Origin: Vreelandella venusta
GTDB lineage: Bacteria > Pseudomonadota > Gammaproteobacteria > Pseudomonadales > Halomonadaceae
DNA length: 64,000 nt
Reading direction: 5' to 3'
NCBI RefSeq assembly: GCF_007989605.1
Contig: NZ_BJUL01000002.1
Span: 248,001 to 312,000, forward strand
Shown here: piece after piece, positions 59,773 through 64,000 of the stretch
Layout of the letters: each line of letters begins with the position of its first letter
Position numbering within the stretch: position 1 is the stretch's first letter
Notes under the pieces: generated by a model
Seen by the model: the letters and a program-made list of their open reading frames with translations, nothing else
What the model was told of the DNA's origin: nothing
The model's database searches: none
Position numbers and translations under genes: made by a program

Positions 59773-61566
59773 ATGGCTACTCCTCCTCCTGCTTCGACCT
59801 CGCCAAAACGGAATCTTAGCTTACAGGCTAAGGTACTGATGCTTGTCCTACTGCCGCTTTTCATAGTAACCGCAGGGTTAGTCGCGTTTGACGCCTACGG
59901 ACGTATTCAAAACACCCATGAGACGCTAGCGAATCAGCGTGAGGTGCTGATTGAAGAGCGCCGCAATGCAGTGCGCGATATTGTGCAAATGGCGACGTCT
60001 GCTATTTCTCCTATTTATGAGCAAGCAGGTGCCAATGATGAGGAAGCCAAACAACAGGTAGCCGAGATCGTGCGCGCCATGCGCTTTGAAGGTAATAACT
60101 ACGTTTTTATCTACGACTTCGATGGTAACAACATTGTGACGGCTCCTGCGCCAGAGCGTGAAGGTACCAACATGATGGACGTACGAACCCCAGACGGAAA
60201 TTATCTTATTCGCGATATTCTTCAGGTTGCCAAGAACGGTGGTGGTTTTCATAGCTACTTATGGGAATACCCAAGCACCCGTGAAATTGAGCCGAAACAC
60301 TCCTACGTCGATAGCCTGGAAAAATGGGGCTGGATGATCGGTGCTGGGGTTTATGTCACCGATGTTGATGCGGTTGTTGCAGAACTGGCGGCGACCGCTA
60401 ACGCGGATTTACGCCAGTCTATCCTGTTCGCTATTTTGTTGGGTGCGGCCTTATTTCTAGCAGTGGCGCTGCTCGCATTCGGCTTTGTGCGTCGTACCGT
60501 TGGGCCGATTAAACGCACCGCCAGCGCTATGCACGATATCGCCCAAGGGCGTGGCGACCTTACCCGCCGCTTAGCGGTAGAGAGCAACGACGAAGTGGGT
60601 AACCTAGCGGTTCAGTTCAATGCCTTTGTCGAGCGCATGCAGGAAACCCTGCGTGATGTGCGCCATAGCACCATGAGCGTTTATCATTCGGCGGGGGAAA
60701 TCTCCCATAGTTCCGAGGAACTGGCCACCCGTACCGAGCAGGCGGCAGCCAACCTGCAGGAAACGTCGGCTTCCATGGAAGAAATTACCTCGACCGTGAA
60801 TCATAGTGCGGATAATGCCCAGCAGGCCAATCAGCTGGTGCAGTCCACTGCCGAAGTAGCCCAACATGGTGAAGAAGCCATGGGACAGGTCGAGCGGACG
60901 ATGCACGATATCAACGACTCAGCGACGCGTATCAGCGAAATCATCACCATGATTGACGCCATCGCTTTCCAAACCAACATTCTGGCGCTTAACGCCTCCG
61001 TTGAAGCCGCGCGAGCGGGGGAGCATGGCCGCGGTTTTGCGGTTGTTGCACAAGAAGTGCGCACACTGGCTAGCCGCTCTAGCAATGCCTCAAAAGAGAT
61101 TCGTACGCTGATTGATAGCTCTGTTAAGCACACTCACACCGGTGCTGAGCTAGTACGTAAGGCGGGCGCGACAATGCATGACATTGTGGTAAGTGTCTCT
61201 AAGGTGACCGATGTGATCGGTGAGATTACGGCGGGTGCCAAGGAGCAAAGTAGTGGTATTGGCCAGATCAACACCGCCGTCGCGGAAATGGATACCATGA
61301 CCCAGCAAAACGCGGCCATGGTGCAGGAATCCACCACGGCAGCGGCCAACATGCGCCGTCATGCCGAACACCTAAATGAGCTGATCAACACCTTCGTGCT
61401 TGGCGACGATGAGCCACAAGCCTCATCGACACAGCCAGCTTTAAATCAACCGCGTCAGTCTCTGCCTTCTGGCACACCAAGTGCGCAACAGGCGCTCAAG
61501 CGCCCGACGCTTTCCTCTAAGCCAGCACCTGTTAACGCTGGCGAAGATGACTGGGAAGAGTTTTAA
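59773..61566 (+). CDS. methyl-accepting chemotaxis protein, single Cache domain
   Basis: Chemoreceptor of 597 residues. Membrane helix at about 18-42, periplasmic sCache_2 domain (45-200; [29 protein letters not shown]), second helix (about 215-238), HAMP (about 240-292) and the signalling hairpin with the tip [29 protein letters not shown] (here [19 protein letters not shown]). It ends in DWEEF, which fits the xWxxF pentapeptide that tethers CheR/CheB. The ligand is probably a small carboxylate, as for many sCache_2 receptors, but this is not shown. Confidence 0.94.
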   Translation: MATPPPASTSPKRNLSLQAKVLMLVLLPLFIVTAGLVAFDAYGRIQNTHETLANQREVLIEERRNAVRDIVQMATSAISPIYEQAGANDEEAKQQVAEIVRAMRFEGNNYVFIYDFDGNNIVTAPAPEREGTNMMDVRTPDGNYLIRDILQVAKNGGGFHSYLWEYPSTREIEPKHSYVDSLEKWGWMIGAGVYVTDVDAVVAELAATANADLRQSILFAILLGAALFLAVALLAFGFVRRTVGPIKRTASAMHDIAQGRGDLTRRLAVESNDEVGNLAVQFNAFVERMQETLRDVRHSTMSVYHSAGEISHSSEELATRTEQAAANLQETSASMEEITSTVNHSADNAQQANQLVQSTAEVAQHGEEAMGQVERTMHDINDSATRISEIITMIDAIAFQTNILALNASVEAARAGEHGRGFAVVAQEVRTLASRSSNASKEIRTLIDSSVKHTHTGAELVRKAGATMHDIVVSVSKVTDVIGEITAGAKEQSSGIGQINTAVAEMDTMTQQNAAMVQESTTAAANMRRHAEHLNELINTFVLGDDEPQASSTQPALNQPRQSLPSGTPSAQQALKRPTLSSKPAPVNAGEDDWEEF

Positions 61567-61672
61567 GCTCACTGCTGGCTGAAAACACGCCTGATTTACA
61601 AGCCAACAGTCGCAAGCACTCTAGTAGACGAAATGTCGTAGCAGAGAAAAAGCAGTAGAAAAAGAGCCGTAG

Positions 61673-61704
61673 AAAAGGGGCTGCCACATGGCAAGCCCCT
61701 TTTT
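61673..61704 (+). terminator. rho-independent terminator after the chemoreceptor gene
   Basis: AAAAGGGGCT-GCC-ACAT-GGC-A-AGCCCCTTTT with one bulge, ending in TTTTT, 107 nt after the stop. Confidence 0.8.
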
Positions 61705-61785
61705 CATGACCACTTGTTATCATCACGACTAACTCCAAAAATAAAGAACCAATAGGGGGTGGCTTTCGATTGGTTGATATATCTA

Positions 61786-62010
61786 TTACTCTCCCAAGAT
61801 CGCTTGGGTGACTGTCTCGTAGTAGCGTATGCCATCCTTGCCTGCGTTTTCCGCCATGGTTTGCAAAGCCTGCAAAGCTGCGTCTATAAAGGTTTCAACG
61901 TAAATAGTGATATTTGATAAGCTTTTAAAAGTAACGTGGCGATGGGTATATGGCTGTTGGCTGACGAAGTAAGGCGATTCAGTTTGAATAGATTGTTCAA
62001 GTTGATACAA
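61786..62010 (-). other. possible small or remnant ORF
   Basis: An open frame with a protein-like C-terminus (ETFIDAALQALQTMAENAGKDGIRYYETV-type, seen as FIDAALQALQTMAENAGKDG) but no ATG or Shine-Dalgarno; the nearest start is TTG, and the frame stays open upstream to about 62090. I do not recognise it. It could be the tail of a degraded gene. The remainder of 61705-62138 is AT-rich and holds nothing else I can name. Confidence 0.25.
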
Positions 62011-62138
62011 AACTGGGCAGGTTTTATGTAGTTGGGCTTGAAGCCTTGCCGGTCTGGGGGCATTCTTATTTTTTGATTTATTTTTTCATGGTGCGGTTTT
62101 TGCAAAAAAATAAAAATGGCTCAAAATTGAGGTTCATC

Positions 62139-63191
62139 ATGAAGGATAAATTCTCAAGTATATTGAAAAATAAAAACATGGCTTATATTTCTTCGGCAGG
62201 CTATTTAGAAACGCCTAAAGTGAAAAAAAGAGTAGCTTTTATACTGCTAGAGAATTTTTCAATGATGGCTTTTACTGGCGCCGTGGATGCACTCGTTACC
62301 ACGAATTTAATGAAGTCTACTACGATGTATGAAGTATTGGTGGTGGGTAGCGAGGCAGCGGTCACTGTTTCTGATTTAGGTATTGAGGTGGCCGCGGATT
62401 ATTCGTTAGACAAGTTCGATGCGACAAGCCTCAACATTGATGTGTTGATTGTATGCGGCGGCTTGCGTGTACTTCCTAAAACAACCCCTCTCTTGCGCAA
62501 TAAGCTGAGACATGCTGACACCAAAGATATGATATTAGGTGGGTTATGGAACGGCGCCTACTTCCTTGCAGAAGCGGGGTTATTGAACGGCTACCAGTGT
62601 GCTTATCACCCTGATGGCCGCGCGATGATGGCAGAGCAGTTCTGGGATGTGTCGGTATCTAGCCGTAGCTTTATTGTGGATCGTAATCGTATCAGCTGTG
62701 CCGGGGCGAGCAGCTCATTGAGCATGATGCTTGAAGTAGTAAGAACTGACTGCGGCAATGAGGTGGTTAGTGCAGTTGAAGAGATGCTTAGCTGTGATAA
62801 GGGCTTAGACTCTCCAGATATTTCAACGATAGGTGTTGATCAAAACCTTGCGCTGCCAGAAAAATTGAAAATATCGCTGCAATTGATGAAAAATAATATT
62901 GAGGAGCCTTTATCTATATCTGAAATAGCGAATTGGGTCAATATTTCGAGACGCCAGTTAGAGCGTATGTTTGGTAATTACGTTAATGCTAGCCCTTCTC
63001 GATATTATATGGAGCTTCGACTAACGCGTGCGCGTCAGCTTCTTCAGCAAACTAATAAGCCCATTGCTGAAGTGGCAGTTGCTACTGGTTTTGTGAGTAT
63101 CCCTCATTTTCGCAGCTGTTTTTTTCAGCTCTTTGAAGTAACGCCAGGACAGTTTCGAAAGTCGTGCCAAGCTGGCGAAAATTCGGTGTGA
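62139..63191 (+). CDS. GlxA family regulator (DJ-1/PfpI + AraC HTH)
   Basis: Regulator of 350 residues. Start ATG 62139 follows GAGGT; the longer frame has no Shine-Dalgarno and an AT-rich extension. The N-terminal DJ-1/PfpI-like amidotransferase domain (VAFILLENFSMMAFTGAVDAL; LIVCGGLRVLP) lacks a catalytic Cys at the elbow (GGLWNGAYFLAEAGLL), as in CdhR/GbdR-type sensors of carnitine or betaine. The C-terminal double HTH is standard (ISEIANWVNISRRQLERMF, IAEVAVATGFVSIPHFRSCF). Base composition is more AT-rich than the neighbours. It may control the convergent TRAP carrier or betaine metabolism; inference only. Confidence 0.88.
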   Translation: MKDKFSSILKNKNMAYISSAGYLETPKVKKRVAFILLENFSMMAFTGAVDALVTTNLMKSTTMYEVLVVGSEAAVTVSDLGIEVAADYSLDKFDATSLNIDVLIVCGGLRVLPKTTPLLRNKLRHADTKDMILGGLWNGAYFLAEAGLLNGYQCAYHPDGRAMMAEQFWDVSVSSRSFIVDRNRISCAGASSSLSMMLEVVRTDCGNEVVSAVEEMLSCDKGLDSPDISTIGVDQNLALPEKLKISLQLMKNNIEEPLSISEIANWVNISRRQLERMFGNYVNASPSRYYMELRLTRARQLLQQTNKPIAEVAVATGFVSIPHFRSCFFQLFEVTPGQFRKSCQAGENSV

Positions 63192-63246
63192 ATTTATTGT
63201 AGAATTCACGATGAGTGCACTGAAGTTAGATCAGCGCGACTTTTAA

Positions 63247-63290
63247 AAAGAGAGCCAAAAAGGCTCTCTTTAAAAGGGCTCTCTTTAAAA
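63247..63290. terminator. bidirectional terminator with a duplicated arm
   Basis: AAAGAGAGCC-AAAAA-GGCTCTCTTT (63247-63271), with five T after the stem on the minus strand. The right arm is repeated: GGCTCTCTTTAAAA at 63262-63275 and again at 63277-63290, so the left arm can pair with either. Serves the convergent GlxA and TRAP genes. Confidence 0.8.
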
Positions 63291-63305
63291 AGGGCAAACG
63301 CTCAT

Positions 63306-64000
63306 TTAACTACCCGACCAGCCTAGCAGGATCGGTACATAAACCACCAATAGCAACACCCCAATCAAGCCTAGAAGATACGGGATAATCGCCCGGGTGA
63401 TGCGCTCCAGCGGCAGTTGAGTCACTGACGAAGCCACATAAAGATTGATTGCCACTGGCGGGGTAATCATGCCTATCGACAGCCCCACCACAATAATCAA
63501 GCCAAAGTGGATCGGGTCGATGCCTAATTGCAGCACTAGCGGCAGCAGCACCGGGGTAAGAATAATCAAAGCGCTGGCGGTTTCGATAAACACTCCCGTG
63601 AGCAGAATCACGGCCACGACCAGCAGCATAATTACGTAGGGGTTGGTGGAAAGCGACAGCACCGCCTGGGCGATGGCGCCGGGTACCTGCCAGCTTGAAA
63701 GTGTCCAGCTGAGTACTGCCGACATGGCAATCACCAGCATAATCACCGCGGTGGTCATCGCCGAGCGAATCAGCAGCTTATAGACCTGGGGCAGGGTTAA
63801 GTCTCGATACACAAACAGCGACACTAGCAGCGCATAGTTGACTGCGACCACGGCCGCTTCCGAAGGCGTGAAAATACCCGAAAAGATACCGCCCAAAATA
63901 ATGATCGGCGTCATCAGCCCCCAGCTAGCCGCTTTCAGCGTGCGCCAAATGGTCGGCAGCGACAACGGTGTGCCTTTGGGGTACTGACGCCTATAGGCCT
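63306..64000 (-). CDS. TRAP transporter large permease DctM family, 5' part outside window
   Basis: The C-terminal about 231 residues of a TRAP-type large permease; the frame is open to base 64000, so the gene continues outside the window (the internal TTG at 63965 is not the start). Visible: GLMTPIIILGGIFSGIFTPSEAAVVAV, LTGVFIETASALIILTPVLLPL, and the hallmark IGMITPPVAINLYVASSVTQLP. It moves a carboxylate or similar solute with Na+. The partner DctP/DctQ genes would lie beyond the window edge. Confidence 0.93.
   Translation of the reverse strand, partial: AYRRQYPKGTPLSLPTIWRTLKAASWGLMTPIIILGGIFSGIFTPSEAAVVAVNYALLVSLFVYRDLTLPQVYKLLIRSAMTTAVIMLVIAMSAVLSWTLSSWQVPGAIAQAVLSLSTNPYVIMLLVVAVILLTGVFIETASALIILTPVLLPLVLQLGIDPIHFGLIIVVGLSIGMITPPVAINLYVASSVTQLPLERITRAIIPYLLGLIGVLLLVVYVPILLGWSGS

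Overview
The window looks like chromosomal DNA of a halophilic gammaproteobacterium, most likely Halomonadaceae (Halomonas/Vreelandella type). This is inferred from the gene set: two BCCT osmolyte carriers, TRAP and tripartite tricarboxylate (Tct) carriers, urea ABC transport plus urease, soluble NAD-linked formate dehydrogenase, and moderate GC. No rRNA, tRNA, CRISPR array, integrase or transposase was found. Both window edges cut genes: trhO on the left and a TRAP large permease on the right.

Layout. 1-3.3 kb: trhO (partial), a crotonase-family gene, an IclR regulator and a YqaA-type membrane protein. 3.4-12.9 kb: a large MscS-type channel, two BCCT carriers on the minus strand, the pterin genes folM and folK, a solitary short flagellin with its own FliA-type promoter, and a DUF481 outer-membrane protein. 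13-18.9 kb: a CitA/DctS-type two-component system followed by tctCBA. 19-25.1 kb: the urea ABC transporter urtABCDE behind a sigma54 promoter. 25.1-26.1 kb: a Xre-RES toxin-antitoxin pair with a clear operator. 26.2-30 kb: a TroABCD/MntABC-type metal transporter behind an MntR-like box. 30.2-34.4 kb: a probable copper uptake group (DUF2946, OprC-type TonB receptor, PepSY membrane protein). 34.5-37.6 kb: modABC with a ModE-like box and a short ModE-type regulator. 37.9-51.5/52.1 kb: urease, but split. ureD stands alone at 37.9 kb, ureABCEFG starts at 47.65 kb, and a 9-kb siderophore-uptake block lies between them. 52.2-59.4 kb: fdsGBA-fdhD-fdsD with a divergent one-component regulator. 59.7-63.2 kb: a chemoreceptor with a FliA promoter and a GlxA-family regulator. 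63.3 kb to the end: the TRAP permease.

How the parts fit. urtA, ureD and ureA each have a canonical GG-N10-GC sigma54 promoter. The two urease promoters also have tandem NtrC-like sites near -140 and share an identical 13-mer ending on the -24 GG. Urea import and hydrolysis therefore read as one nitrogen-starvation regulon spread over three transcription units. Molybdate uptake (modABC) sits near the molybdenum-dependent formate dehydrogenase. Manganese, copper and ferrisiderophore uptake form a metal block between the two urea loci. A dispersed palindromic element occurs once inside each urea operon (urtA-urtB and ureC-ureE), in opposite orientations.

Starts were moved from the longest open frame to a nearer codon wherever a Shine-Dalgarno sequence or translational coupling supports it; those choices are stated per gene. 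Family names come from recognised motifs, not from database searches.
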